A stretch of 64,000 nucleotides of DNA from Certhia americana (GCA_018697195.1 CM031873.1:4527063-4591062), one strand, 5' to 3'. Counted from the first letter of the stretch, positions 27,701-38,423 are shown. Translations and numbers: made by a program. The notes: generated from the letters alone by a model not told the origin.

Positions 27701-30700
27701 TGTAGGATGCAGATGTTGCTATAGGTGGTTCTCCAGCTGGGGAATGTGTTTCTCCAATCCTTCCTGCTCTGCACTGAAGTTCCTGGGGAAGAAAAAGGAC
27801 TGACAAACCACTCTTGTCTCCACAGCCCTCGGTCGGACAGGTAGCTCGTGTGGATGTCAGCAGTAAGGTGGAAGTGGTGTGGGCTGACAATTCCAAGACT
27901 ATCATTCTGCCTCAGGTGAGATCCTGTTCCAGCTCCCAATAGCACTGTAATTCTTAGCTGAGTGACAAAACTTGGATTTAAATCCTGTGTGTAGAGAGAT
28001 TCACTGGGTAAGGGACTCTTACTCTGTTGATTGATGCAGTCCCATATGATAGGGTGGCCTCCCAGTTCTGTTAGCACAGGAAAAATCCTTTTGTCAGGAG
28101 GTCTGGGCAGCTAGTTGGTAATAACTGCTTTCTAATCTAGTGATTAGGAAAGCCTGGACAGGCTTTTTTTGCCTTCACAAGTGCACTGCATGTTCCCAGC
28201 TCTGCCCACAGCCCTGCTCCTGCCCTCCAGCACCTGGTGCTTTGCAGAGCTCAGGGATCATTGGTTCTGACTAGAGCCCAGGTTAGTGCATTGCCCAACC
28301 AGAGCACTGCCAAAAGATGATTGCATGTTCTGTCTCTCTTGTGAAATGCCACCATAGTAGGGTTCTCAGCTAAAGAAATTCCTCCAGAAGCTGGGCCAGA
28401 GCCACAAATTGTCACCTTAGCTAACCTAGGGATCAGACTCAAATCTTATCCCAGGGCAGGGAGGGAAGGGGTTGAGTACAAGCTGAAAAATACAAGTACA
28501 GTCACACTGCTTATCCACTGTCCCCCACTGATTTGTCTGGCTTTCTTTTAAGGCTTTTGTTGTACTGTCTTGTACTCATACTTGCTACTCCCCACACAGT
28601 TTCATCCCATGTCTTCTCTCCTTCTCTCCTGGAATGAAGGCAGACAGCCTAAAGATATGAGACAACCTACATCTGTAGAGTCCCATTTTGTCACTGGCAG
28701 AGCAACCACTGCCTCCATTGCAGAGATGCCTTAACAAGTACAAAGTACTTGAGTAAGATTCCTTTTTAAACCAAGCAGCTCTGCATTAATTACAGTAGAA
28801 TAGTCAATGCCTGCACTATGGCAGTGGACTGGGGCGTACAAAGCAGGCTGCTGTCTCCCTTCCCCCGTTGTCACATGTGCTTGGATCACAGGCACAATCA
28901 GAGGTCTGATGCGTGCTCCACAAAGGGCTGTTCTCACACTGCAGTGCTGGGGCTCTGCAGCAGCTCCTGCTGTGTCACGCCAGTCCCTTCGATTCTGCTC
29001 CTCTGCATAATTATGGGAGTTAGGGAAATGTCAAGAGCATGAATTATCAGTTGGTAAAACCATGATTTATCAATGCCTGACCATGTGCCTAGAGACGAGC
29101 TGTCTGGGTGCTTTTTCACAGCTCTAAAAATAAAGATGGCATAACAGGCTAATTAACTTTCCAACTCAGATTTGGATTAGCTTTAAGGGCGGTGAGTTTT
29201 GATGGCTTTTCCTGCCTGCAGTCACTTGTGTTGAACCCAGCTAACCTCTGCTGGCTGCCTGTCTCCGGGTGGCACAGGACTGGCTCAACAGTGCTGGTTC
29301 AATTGGAGGCTTTGACAAGATGACTGAGGGTCCCTGTGCTTTAGCCTCAGGGGTCATATCTTGCAAGATTAAGAGGATTCTTGGGCTGTCATTCAAGTGT
29401 CAGAAGCTTGTGGATAAAATGCTCCCATCCTGCAACTGCAAACACAGCCCTGTTCTTGTTCCCCTGGTTCTGTGTTGGTGCTTAAAGCTGGAAGAGTTCT
29501 GTAAACCTCTGTGGGGAGACCTCCTAAGATGTAGCATGTGCAAAAGCAAGTTGTAGGAGGTGAGGCTGGATGGAGTGGGGATGTGTTCAGCTTCCAGTAG
29601 TGAGAGGGAAGAGAACATTTTATATAAGAGCTTATTCAGCAACTTGGGTGAAGCTCCATTGTCCCAGCTGAATTTTAAGCAGTAGCCACATATAACCACT
29701 AAAGCAGCCTAGCAAGGCTCTGTTGGCAAGTATTGTGTGCCACAGGAGAGGAGAGCTGCTATGGAAATATGTTCCTGGTTCCACCATTGTCTCTGTGGAA
29801 GGACAGAGTGTGGAGGCAGCCAAACCAGGGCTCTGTGCCAACACAGTTGCTGGTGCAGAAGCAGGACCAGAAATACCAACTCCTCACATGATACCAAATA
29901 CCTTCTGAGCTCTGTGTTCTGAAACCCTGGGATATCCAGGTAACTGTAGGGTACCTGTCTGCTCTTCAGGGCTGGATCACAGACACTGGTAGGACTGCAG
30001 CCCATCTAGAACTTGCCCTAGTTTTACCCCCAGTACTATACCCCAGTACTATAGCTGGAAAAGTGGAGGATGGGGTTATGTGATTTCATAATCTGTGCCA
30101 GTAAAGATGGAATGGGTTTAAACAGCCCAACCAATTCCAAATGAAAACTCCTTTTTCATTACTTACTTTTAAAAACAACTAAAACTGTGCTTCAGCCTAA
30201 GTCTCATGTAACTCTGTTCTCCTTTAGCACTTGTACAATATTGAATCAGAAATTGAGGAGTCAGACTATGATTCTGTTGATGGCAGCACCAGCGGAGCAT
30301 CCTCAGAGTGGGAGGATGAAAGTGACAGCTGGGAGACAGATAATGGCCTCATGGAAGATGACCACCCAAAAATTGAGGACTTTGAGCCTGAGGAACCAGC
30401 AGCAGAGGAGGTGAAAAAAGTAGAAGAGCAAGTCCAGGGAGCTGTGGCTATGGCAGTTGCAGATCTTGCTACGGAGAAAGCTGGCAAGGATGGAGCCCCA
30501 AAGAGCTTCCGGGAACTAAAGGAGGCCATCAAGATCTTGGAAAGCCTGAAAAATATGACTGTAGAGCAGCTCCTGACTGGTTCTCCCACCTCCCCAACTG
30601 TGGAACTGGAAAAACCCACTCGGGAGAAGAAGTTCTTGGACGATATTAAAAAGCTGCAGGAAAATCTAAAGAAGACCTTGGATAATGTGGCTATTGCTGA

Positions 30701-33700
30701 GGAGGAAAAGATGGAAGCCATGGTGGAGACGGAGAAGAAGGAAGAAAAAGCAGAGGCACAGACACCAGTGAGGTCGGAGTGGCCCAGTGAGACACCAGTG
30801 CTCTGCCAGCAGAGTGGAGGGAAGCCTGGAGTCACCTTCACCAGTGCCAAGGGAGAAGTGTTCTCTGTATTGGAGTATGCTCCAGGTGAGAGTCAGACAC
30901 TCAGTCCTTCACTGCTGTGTTTCTTTATGCAAAACCTTTGCCTCAAACCTTTAGGATTCTGTATCCTCTCTTCTTTTTAGTCCTTTTCATAGCTCATTAA
31001 CTGTAGAGGAGAAATTAAGCCAACTTCTGTAGCAGAGTGTTCTGGGACCTAAGCATGGCTTTTAGATAGCATCTCTAGGCACTCTTGCACTTTCCCAAGC
31101 CTCAGAAGAGTGCTTCCCTCTTTCCCAGGGTAGTGATTAAAGTTGGAGGGCTGCAGACATTTCCTTGCAAGTTGCAAGGTTTGTTCAGGCTTTTTTTCAG
31201 GGCTGAATGGGTTGAGAAGCAGAGCAAAACCAGCTGGTGTTCTTGTGCTGTGTGTCCTTGGTGAGTGAGTGTCCTTATTCACAGGCACCAATGTTAGTGG
31301 CCAAAAATTAAAAAAGAGCATCTAGCTGTGTGGAACATTGGTGACAGGGGAGCTCAAGGTGCTCATGAGCCAGCCAGGCCAGACCTGAGAGAGAAAGGTG
31401 GCCAAACTTGTGAAGCTGCAAGTGTGAGCAAGGGAAAGTGGCGAGCTGTGCTAAGGTTGGATAGAGAAAGGACCATTGCTCTGTGGGACAAGGCTCCTCA
31501 CTGGGCCACGGGGAGTAGTGTTGTGTGGGACAGTGAGAACAGGAGATGCAGGTTGTGGTTGCTGTACTGTGAGAGAAATAGTCTCTCCTGGCTGAGCACC
31601 AAAGCAAGTGAACTCCTCTCTTCCACCTCTCTTACACGTGGTAGATTTGCCATCATGAGCAACCTGTGGCCGTTTCCAAAGGCAGGCTGTAATTCTGTTG
31701 TCTTCCTTGTCCCACAGATTCCCATGCCTTCAAGAAACTGGAGTTCCAGCCCCCAGAAGCCAAGAAGTTCTTTAGCACCGTGAGGAAAGAGATGGCTCTG
31801 CTGGCCACCTCCCTGCCCGATGGCATCATGGTGAAAACCTTTGAGGATCGAATGGCAAGTGCCAATGCTCTCAGATGCCTCTGTGGTAGTGCTGGGCTCA
31901 GCATTCAGATCCCTGTCTTTGGAATTCCCTGCTTTAGCCCTAATCCTTTGCATTAGAGCTGCAGGAATGTGTGCAGCCTGTGAAACAGGGCTGTAATTAC
32001 CCAAAATGGCTGCTTTGGCTGCTTTTGCATTCCCCGAGTCAGAGTGGCAAAAAAAGGAGCTGCTGATTGCAGGGAGCCTGTTCTGGGTGCTGAGTGGGAA
32101 GACAGGCAGGCAGCCAGGAAGGGGCTGTGTCAGCAGGGAGTAAATTTGGGATTTTTGGCCCTCCTCAAAGCCCTGTCTCAGGTGCAAAGGTTCACTTTGC
32201 TCTCAGGGTGCAAATTCTGGCTGGGGAAGGTGCCCTGAGATGTGTTGCTTGAGGTGACACTTGAAAGGGCCAAGTCAATCACATCCCACTCTGCCCCTGT
32301 GTAAATACCAAGGTAAGAGGGTTTTTCCCAGTGCCTGACCTTCTTCCTCTCCCCACAGGATCTCTTCTCAGCACTTATCAAAGGGCCCACACGCACACCT
32401 TATGAAGATGGCCTCTTCCTCTTCGACATCCAGCTCCCCAACATCTACCCTGCTGTCCCACCTCTCTTCCGCTACCTCTCCCAGTGCAGTGGGAGACTGA
32501 ATCCCAACCTGTACGACAATGGCAAAGTGTGTGTCAGCCTCCTGGGGACCTGGATAGGCAAGGTAATGCCATCATCCATCTGTCCCTGGGCAGCAGGGGT
32601 TGTGCTGGGCTGCTTTTGGAACAAGTCACTTCCTGCCAGACCTGGATGACTTCGCTCTTGGGTGGCACTTGGGCTTTGGGCTCTGGTTTCAGTGTCAGGA
32701 GCAGATAATTGGTGTATTTGGCTTTTTCTGGGTCTGTATTTGGCTCAACTGTCTCTCCTCAATGAGAAGTCTGTGGTCAGACCAGCCATAGCAGAGATGC
32801 CAGCACCAGCATGGGGTGTGCCTATGGGTTAGAGCTCTGTCTTCCACACTGTGGACAAATCATGGAGCGTGGTACAAAGTTCAACTGGAGACTTGGAAGA
32901 AACAGAGCCAGGGAAGTGCATTTTGAGCAGGACAGGGCAGCTGGGGAGGGGTTGCAACTGATTGCTGGTGTGTAAGGTTACACAATTCCAGACAGAACTG
33001 GCCTGAGGGGGTGTGGTGCTGGTAAAAAAATAACGGAGAGATGTGTTGAGGTGGGACGCCAGCAGATCATGTGCTCGTGGAGTCAGTTCCTCGTTCCTGC
33101 TGTGAGCCACAGGATGTCAGCAACAGGAAAGCAGAGCAACTGTGGCCTCACTTCATCTGACAATAGTCACAGAGCAAACTGATGGTGCTTCAGCCCTTTA
33201 ACATCTTTGTGTGTGCATTTCAGGGGACAGAAAGGTGGACCAGTAAATCCAGTCTCCTTCAAGTACTCATCTCCATCCAAGGTAAATGCTCCTGCCAAGC
33301 CTGTGGGGCAAGAAAAGGCAGAGGGAGGAAGGGATGTTGGCTTATGGGGGGCACACAATTGGGATCTGCCACCCCAGTTGGGTTAGTGCTGCCTCTTGCT
33401 CTCACTTAGCTGGACAAAGCAATGTCCTTATCTCTCTGCTTGAGCAGTGGAAGCAGGTGCCAGCTTTTCTCATGCCTGGAGTTCTGGCTGCATCCCAGGG
33501 CTCTGACACAATGCTTTCCCTTCTTCTCAATGCAGCAGCCAAGCACAGAGTTGTCTGTTTGTTACTTTGAGCTGACAGAGGTGAGCCACCGTGTCCTCAG
33601 CCTGTTAGCAAACTTAGTTGAAGTTGCTAAACTGGGCCTCGTTTGCAGGGTTTTTTTTTATCCTCACTGAGTCACCTGCCCATCCTACATGGGGCATGTT

Positions 33701-35484
33701 TTGCACATGATGCTGGTGTTTATGCTCCTACCAAAGCAGAGAATAATCAGGGGTGTGCCTAGACGAGTCCCAGGGCTTCCTGCCATGGGGCTTTGCTCTG
33801 CCCTATCCAGTTTGGGAGCAGACAGACTAAATCACATAACTTCCTCATGGATGACTTTCTGTGCGGGGAGCTGAGGTGTGTGGTGAGAAACCTTTGACAC
33901 GGAACAAGGGTTCCTGCTGACTGGAGGCAGCTCCTGCTCCTCTGAACTCCCACAGTCCAACTGTATTCCCTGTGGGGGAAGGACACCACAATAAAAGCCT
34001 TCTCTCATTTCCAAAGCCAAGGTTCCCAATTTAGAAAATGAAATGCTAAATGTTTTACTGGAGCAACTTGGTGTTAGGGGAAAATCTCCTCTCCTGCTGC
34101 CTGGGTTTTGAGAGACTCATGATCTCCCCAGCTCTAATGCAACTTATGGCAGGTTGCCAGCAGCCTGGCAGTGCTGGTGCTGTTGCTACATACCTGTAAT
34201 TTCATTAGACCAGAAGTAAGCAGGAGAAATCTTGGTAAAAGTGACTTATCATAGTCTTCTGTGTCTCAGAACTTCACTGTCTGATGGGACTCTGCTGGAT
34301 AAAAGAGAACCTGGCCAGCTCAAAGCCTGTTGCTGCAGTCTGGCCTTTGTTCTGATTAAGAGGAGGAGGAAAATAAAAGCTTTTGTTGTGTTTGTGGGGT
34401 TTTTTGCAGGAGGGAAGTGAAAGGAGCTGTGAAACCTCTCCCTTCCTGCCCTTTTGACCTCCTCTGCTGTTGTGTGCCCTCTACATTGTGCTGGCAGAGG
34501 GCTGTTCTTGCCAGCTGAGGAACCTGGATGCCACTCCCTGCAGAGTCTGAGGTCCCCACCACGTCACACTATGCTCCCCTTGCAACACCAATCCTTTGCA
34601 TCCTGCAGGTTCTGGGGGGGTTCAGCTTGACCTGTGCTTCGCCCTTGATCCTGCAGGAGTGGTCTGGCAGGGGATGGCGATTCCTGGTGTTCCTGCCTTA
34701 ACCCCCTCGGCCTCCCACTCTCCCGGCAGGTCTCATCCTGGTGAACGAGCCCTACTACAACGAGGCAGGCTTTGACAGCGACCGGGGGCTGCAGGAGGGC
34801 TACGAGAACAGCCGCTGCTACAACGAGATGACTCTGATCCGTGTGGTGCAGTCCATGATGCAGCTGCTGCGCCGGCCCGTCGAGGTCTTCGAGCACGAGA
34901 TCCGGGAGCATTTCCGCTGCAACGGCTGGCGCCTGGTGTCCCGCATCGAGTCCTGGCTGGAAACCAACGAGCTGGTGGAGCGCAGCCACGAACAGGCCAA
35001 CGGGGCTGATTCTGCCTCCCTCCTGTGTGCCGGCGGCAGCCTGGCCGAGAGCCCCGGGGACACGGCGGGGGCGCTGGCAGAGTGCAGCTCGGAGCAGGGG
35101 GTGGCTGCTGAACTGTCCGACTCGGCGCTGGACGGGAAGGAGGAGCTGGATGAGTCGGAGTTCCCGAGCACGGCGCCCAACACCGCCGACCTCCAACAGT
35201 ACTCAGACTCGGAGAGCACAGGCCAAGCCAGGGGGGACCTGGCCAGAGACCGAACGGACGAGGGGAAGGCTGCCCAGGACTCTGCCTCGCAGCCCAGTGT
35301 GAAACCAAAGAAAAGGAGAAAGAGCTACAGGAGTTTCCTGCCGGAGAAGAGCGGTTACCCTGATATTGGGTTTCCCCTCTTCCCTTTGTCCAAGGGGTTC
35401 ATTAAAAGCATCCGCGGTGTCTTGCAGCAGTACCGGGCTGCCTTAGCAGGGGCCAACATCCCAGAGTGGACAGAGGACAAATAA
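9649..35484 (+). CDS. UBE2O: UBE2O, (E3-independent) E2 ubiquitin-conjugating enzyme O; spliced, 5'-incomplete (coding exons 2-18)
   Basis: Seventeen exons join without a phase error into 1178 codons plus stop. Exon 1 (the start codon and low-complexity N-terminus) lies off the left edge. Human UBE2O is about 1292 residues. UBE2O is a cytoplasmic and nuclear E2/E3 hybrid that monoubiquitinates and clears clients such as orphan ribosomal proteins and BAP1. In this fragment, residues 1-200 and about 415-575 are the conserved SH3-like regions. Residues 247-414 are an acidic/Ser-rich linker ending in a Lys/Arg nuclear signal. Residues 576-794 hold an acidic stretch and then a predicted coiled coil. 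The UBC fold spans about 804-980, with the active-site Cys at 898 in the context [12 protein letters not shown]. The C-terminus carries a [12 protein letters not shown] nuclear signal and a conserved tail. Identity is certain from near-identical blocks to the human protein as I remember it. One intron, after exon 15, has a GC donor. Confidence 0.98.
9709..14736 (+). other. UBE2O: UBE2O intron 2
   Basis: Five kb with a T run at about 10690-10714 and a smaller one at 11267-11278. The interval 13900-14450 is AT-rich with motif-dense sequence but no recognised element. No gene-like frame beyond chance ORFs was seen. Confidence 0.8.
14737..14847 (+). CDS. UBE2O: UBE2O exon 3
   Basis: Thirty-seven codons, phase 0 at both ends (residues 21-57), beginning [12 protein letters not shown] and ending KDLQHIW. 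Acceptor tttcag, donor gtgaga. It is part of the first conserved SH3-like region. Confidence 0.97.
15512..15609 (+). CDS. UBE2O: UBE2O exon 4
   Basis: Thirty-two codons plus two bases (residues 58-89 and part of Arg90), [15 protein letters not shown] onwards. Acceptor tcacag. The donor is gtactt, placed after AG so that the split Arg codon is completed by exon 5. Confidence 0.96.
15610..18808 (+). other. UBE2O: UBE2O introns 4 and 5 flanking exon 5
   Basis: Apart from exon 5 (17050-17113), I see nothing recognisable in this stretch: no repeat family, RNA gene or convincing frame. Confidence 0.7.
17050..17113 (+). CDS. UBE2O: UBE2O exon 5
   Basis: One base completing Arg90 plus 21 codons (residues 91-111), [19 protein letters not shown]. 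Acceptor ttccag, donor gtgagt. The frame matches exons 4 and 6. Confidence 0.96.
18809..18952 (+). CDS. UBE2O: UBE2O exon 6
   Basis: Forty-eight codons (residues 112-159), [19 protein letters not shown] onwards to KFRVVVEE. Acceptor cccacag, donor gtaagg. It is highly conserved with the human protein as remembered. Confidence 0.97.
19589..19698 (+). CDS. UBE2O: UBE2O exon 7
   Basis: Thirty-six codons plus two bases (residues 160-195 and part of Arg196), including [16 protein letters not shown]. Acceptor attgtag, donor gtgaga. The split Arg is completed by exon 8. Confidence 0.96.
20025..20043 (+). promoter_or_regulatory. G-quadruplex-forming motif in UBE2O intron 7
   Basis: Four consecutive runs of four G separated by single T loops. 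This is the tightest class of predicted G-quadruplex and lies on the coding strand. Function is inferred only from the motif. Confidence 0.7.
20502..20652 (+). CDS. UBE2O: UBE2O exon 8
   Basis: One base completing Arg196 plus 50 codons (residues 197-246), [20 protein letters not shown] onwards. Acceptor ctgccag, donor gtgagt. Confidence 0.97.
21333..21835 (+). CDS. UBE2O: UBE2O exon 9 (acidic/Ser-rich linker and nuclear signal)
   Basis: A long exon of 167 codons plus two bases (residues 247-413 and part of 414). The centre is poorly conserved and rich in Glu, Ser and Pro. It then returns to the conserved block [18 protein letters not shown], a Ser/Thr run, and a basic cluster [10 protein letters not shown] near 21779-21808 that fits a nuclear localisation signal. 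The exon ends at FKPGDR. Acceptor ctctccag, donor gtgagc. Confidence 0.97.
21836..24510 (+). other. UBE2O: UBE2O intron 9
   Basis: Contains a T-rich tract at about 24060-24092. No repeat family, RNA gene or convincing coding frame was recognised. Confidence 0.7.
24511..24665 (+). CDS. UBE2O: UBE2O exon 10
   Basis: One base completing Arg414, 51 codons (residues 415-465), and one base of the next codon. It opens the second conserved region with [19 protein letters not shown]. Acceptor cttgccag. The donor gtattg is unusual after +2 but is fixed by the frame. Confidence 0.95.
25544..25656 (+). CDS. UBE2O: UBE2O exon 11
   Basis: Two bases plus 37 codons (residues 466-503), including [19 protein letters not shown]. 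The acceptor is the short aaaag at 25539-25543. The junction gives Ala-Gln-Ser, where human has Val-Gln-Ser. Donor gtaagt. Confidence 0.93.
26726..26851 (+). CDS. UBE2O: UBE2O exon 12
   Basis: Forty-two codons in phase 0 (residues 504-545), [19 protein letters not shown] onwards. Acceptor tgcag, donor gtgagt. Confidence 0.97.
27826..27915 (+). CDS. UBE2O: UBE2O exon 13
   Basis: Thirty codons in phase 0 (residues 546-575), [19 protein letters not shown] onwards to LPQ. Acceptor ctccacag, donor gtgaga. Confidence 0.97.
27916..30227 (+). other. UBE2O: UBE2O intron 13
   Basis: 2.3 kb with no recognised repeat, RNA gene or exon. A 12-bp direct duplication (cccagtactata, twice) lies near 30030-30054. 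Confidence 0.7.
30228..30885 (+). CDS. UBE2O: UBE2O exon 14 (acidic region and coiled coil)
   Basis: A large exon of 219 codons plus one base (residues 576-794). It starts [16 protein letters not shown], followed by a very acidic Ser/Glu/Asp stretch. It then has two helix-forming heptad-rich blocks, [17 protein letters not shown] and [18 protein letters not shown], which form the predicted coiled coil before the UBC domain. The end reads [19 protein letters not shown]. Acceptor ctttag, donor gtgaga. Confidence 0.97.
31718..31854 (+). CDS. UBE2O: UBE2O exon 15 (start of UBC domain; GC donor follows)
   Basis: Two bases plus 45 codons (residues 795-840), from [17 protein letters not shown] to KTFEDRM. 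It opens the UBC fold. The acceptor is cccacag. The frame demands that the exon stop after ATG at 31854, so the donor is gcaagt, a GC donor. The nearby GT at 31859 would add four bases and break the frame with exon 16. Confidence 0.95.
31855..32358 (+). other. UBE2O: UBE2O intron 15, a GC-AG intron
   Basis: The donor reads ATG/gcaagt and the acceptor ccccacag/GAT. Reading frame and protein conservation (FEDRM then [10 protein letters not shown]) leave no GT alternative. From +3 onward the donor is perfect consensus (aagt), as is usual for GC donors spliced by the major spliceosome. Confidence 0.9.
32359..32562 (+). CDS. UBE2O: UBE2O exon 16 (UBC catalytic core, active-site Cys)
   Basis: Sixty-eight codons (residues 841-908), [19 protein letters not shown] onwards. 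It contains the E2 HPN-equivalent segment ([19 protein letters not shown] here) with the active-site Cys898 codon TGT at 32530-32532, corresponding to human Cys1040. Acceptor cccacag, donor gtaatg. Confidence 0.98.
33224..33281 (+). CDS. UBE2O: UBE2O exon 17
   Basis: Nineteen codons plus one base (residues 909-927 and part of Gly928), [19 protein letters not shown]. It forms the helix after the catalytic loop of the UBC fold. Acceptor tttcag, donor gtaaat. Confidence 0.97.
33282..34729 (+). other. UBE2O: UBE2O intron 17
   Basis: 1.4 kb before the last exon. No repeat, RNA gene or alternative exon was recognised. Confidence 0.7.
34730..35484 (+). CDS. UBE2O: UBE2O exon 18 (last coding exon, C-terminus)
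   Basis: Two bases, 250 codons (residues 928-1178) and TAA. The first third completes the UBC domain ([17 protein letters not shown] onwards). A GC-rich, poorly conserved Ser/Glu/Ala linker follows at about 35000-35280, longer than in human by my count. A KPKKRRKS nuclear-type signal at 35302-35325 and the conserved tail ([18 protein letters not shown]) end the protein. After the Cys codon this bird has 280 residues, against about 252 in human. Acceptor cccggcag. Confidence 0.97.
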
Positions 35485-38372
35485 AACCATCAGGTTAGGG
35501 ACAGGCAGGTGCAGGGGAGAAGGGAAAGCAGCAGAAAGTAAATTGGCAAATGCTGTTACCAATCAACTGGCTTCTCCTTACAGCTTTTCTTCCTCAGTTT
35601 GGTTTGTTCCAAAGAAGGTGGTAGGCCTGATTGCTCCTCTGAGGAAAGGTTGTTTAAGCATGAATAACTCTTTGCCCCCAACCCCTCTTCCTTCCCCTGT
35701 CCCATGTACGTGCTCTTCTTGCAAGTTTGACCCTGCAATGGTAAGATTTGAGATCTGCACAGAAGCAGTCTTGCAGCCACGTTCCCTCTGCACTTTCATC
35801 TTGGGGCACCTTTCCACACAAGGACTCTTCCCACCCAGCAGTTTGTTCTGGTGGAGCCAGGAGAAGGGATTGCTGTAGTTTCTGGAAATGAAGGGCAATG
35901 CCCTCCCAGTCTTTTATTTTTCTCGGCGTTCCCATGGGTTCTATGAAGTCTACCCCAGCTTATCTGTACTTTAGACATTGGATTGTGTTTGCATTGGAGT
36001 TGTCTACACCATACAGAGTTGCTCTAGTCTTAGTTGTTCACCCATAGCTACAAAGTTCTTCCAATTGGGATTGGTAGGCAGGGCCAGAGCTCTGCACTGG
36101 CAGTTGTGCTGCCCTGGGAGTGCTGCAGACTTTTCCATCCAGTTCTGCAACTTCTAGGTCAGTTTTCTGGAGGCAAGTCTAGCCATCCACACTTCCTTTT
36201 CTCCAGAGTGAGGCAAACTTCCCTTTCCCCACCATGCATGCTTGTCTTCTAGAAATACATGGGATTCAGGGTTCTGCCCTCGTTACTTGCTTAGGAATCC
36301 GTGTCTTTTGTTCCCAGCCATCCCGGCTGTCACACAGCACTACACCCACCCTGGATCCTGGGCAGGCAGCAGCGAGTGATCTGGGGCCTGTCGTAGATCT
36401 GGATGAGCCTGGTGTGGCTGCTGCTCCCTCATCCAGCTGTACAGGGGTGTTCAGGAGCCGTGGGAGGCAGGGTCACCCCAGGGAAGCTGTGTCATGGCGA
36501 GGCCGTGTTGTGGCAGCACCAGTTTGTGCCGGTTCCTGTGCTGTTACAGCAGCTGTTTCGGGCTGTTATCAGCTCCTTGCCTTGCCAGTTGTTCCCCATG
36601 GTGGCCTGGCCGTGGCCAGCAGCCTTGTGGGCACAACATTTGCCATCCCTTACCCCAACCACGGCGTTGCTGGATGCCACCCGATGAGGGCAGCCTGTTT
36701 CACAGCCTGAGCTGGTGACTGTGAGCACTTTGAAGCAGTGACTTGCCGGAGTGCCCTGGTCAAGTCCCTGAGGCCTCTGGTCCTGTCTGCACACACCTTC
36801 CCTTGGAGCTGGGCAGTCCCACTCCAGCCCTGCTGCCTTTGCCAAGAGCTCAGGCATTGGAGAGGCACCCACATAGCATCCGTGGGGAGCACAGTCTGTC
36901 AGGGAGAGTCATTCCTGCTGCAGAGGGAGACAGTGGTGCCAGGCTTCCTGGGGAGCAGGCAGGCTGAGCAGATGGCTCTGCCAGAGGTAAGGATGGAGCC
37001 AAACCTCTCCTTTGCTTTTGCTCTTGCTCAGTGTGGCTGTTGTTAGAAACAGAGAAGAGCAGGAGAATCCCAGCACGTTGGCACGGTGCTTTTTGCTCCC
37101 AGAAACACCAAAGGCTGCACCCACCAGCCCAAATCCACACCAACCTCCCCCCCAGCTCTCTGTGCTTTCTCTCTGCCCCCATGATGCTCCTGAACCAGGG
37201 GCTGACTGCACAAGGCCCTTCTCGTGTCCCCATCCACCACTGGGATTTTGGAAGACAAATCCTTCTCCCGATGCTCCAGAGCATGCAGGGCTGTGATGAC
37301 CTGTGCTGCAGAGCTCTCCAGACACTGCTCTGTGGGTGGATCATCTGTGCAGCAGTTCCGGCCCTGCTCCAGGAGCCCTCCCTGCCTGCCAGGTGGGAAG
37401 TCAGGCAGATTTTTGGGGTGCCGAGAGGTGCTGGGAGCCGTGGGCGGGGCAGGGCAAGCTGGAGCTGTAACCGTGGCCAGTGAGTGGATCCCTTTGAGCG
37501 GAGCATGGGAGGGCTCGGGGCAGGTGGGGCCAAGGGGTGAGGCCACTGCTCCAAGGCAGGGGAAGAACAGGCAGAGAGGCTGATTCCAGGCACAACCACG
37601 GTTCGTGATCCAGACACTGACACCCTCTGTCCCCATGGCTGGGCTGCGGCTGTTCCTAAACCTACAGGACCAGGGATGGAGGGAGGGAGAAATCCACTGA
37701 GGATGGAGGAGCTGTAGTGTTCCCCTTTTCCCCTCCTTTACTCTGCAGCTCATCTCACAGGGCAGGGCTCGGGCAGGCACCACGTTCTCCCCTTTGCCCG
37801 AAAAGTCTCTGATCCTACACAAGAGCTTTTGCACAGGCTGGGCTCCCTCCGAGGAGGTGGCTGTTGGCCTTCTGGAAGGGGACACTGCTCCCCCTGGCAC
37901 CGCTCGCTCTCTGCAGCTGTCCCAAACCCAAGCGTGCACAGAGGTTTACAAATTTTCTAAAGCTTTTGATAATGTGAAGCTCCTGGGTGATGAGGTTGGT
38001 GGTGAGCACACTGCAGCTATGTAATTTTTTGTGTATGTATGTAATATTTAAGGGTAACAAAATTTAAAAGGCTAAAACCTTAAAAAAAAAAAATTAAAAA
38101 CACACAAAAAAAGCCAAAGCATGATGCATATTGTTAGCCTTAAAACTGGCTACACGACTGTGTGATGTACAAATGAGAGCAGCCTGTAACTGTTTTAAGT
38201 GCTGGGGAGGGGGAAGAAGCATTACAAAATCAGTTTGTAGCCTTGATTCTGTACAGTATTTAATGAATTAAAAAAAAAACAAACCTGACTATTGAGGCCA
38301 TGCTTAGAGGTGTGTCGTTCACGTGCAGATGTGGATGCTTGGTTGCTTATATGTATAAAGTGCTGTGTGACC

Positions 38373-38378
38373 ATTAAA
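38373..38378 (+). terminator. UBE2O: Candidate UBE2O polyadenylation signal ATTAAA
   Basis: ATTAAA in an AT-rich 3' UTR, followed within 10 bases by a T run. Further ATTAAA copies sit at 38091 and 38267. Which one is used cannot be told from sequence. Confidence 0.5.
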
Positions 38379-38423
38379 ACTTTTTTTACCTGCAGATTTT
38401 TTTTGTTTGGCTAACCAAGGTGT

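Noticed and set aside
31859..31860. GT dinucleotide as an alternative donor for UBE2O exon 15
   Set aside because: Using it adds four bases and breaks the frame into exon 16, which is conserved and phase 0.
37043..37939. 298-codon - strand open frame within the UBE2O 3' UTR
   Set aside because: No family recognised, GC-rich region, overlapping open frames on both strands and no splice or promoter support.
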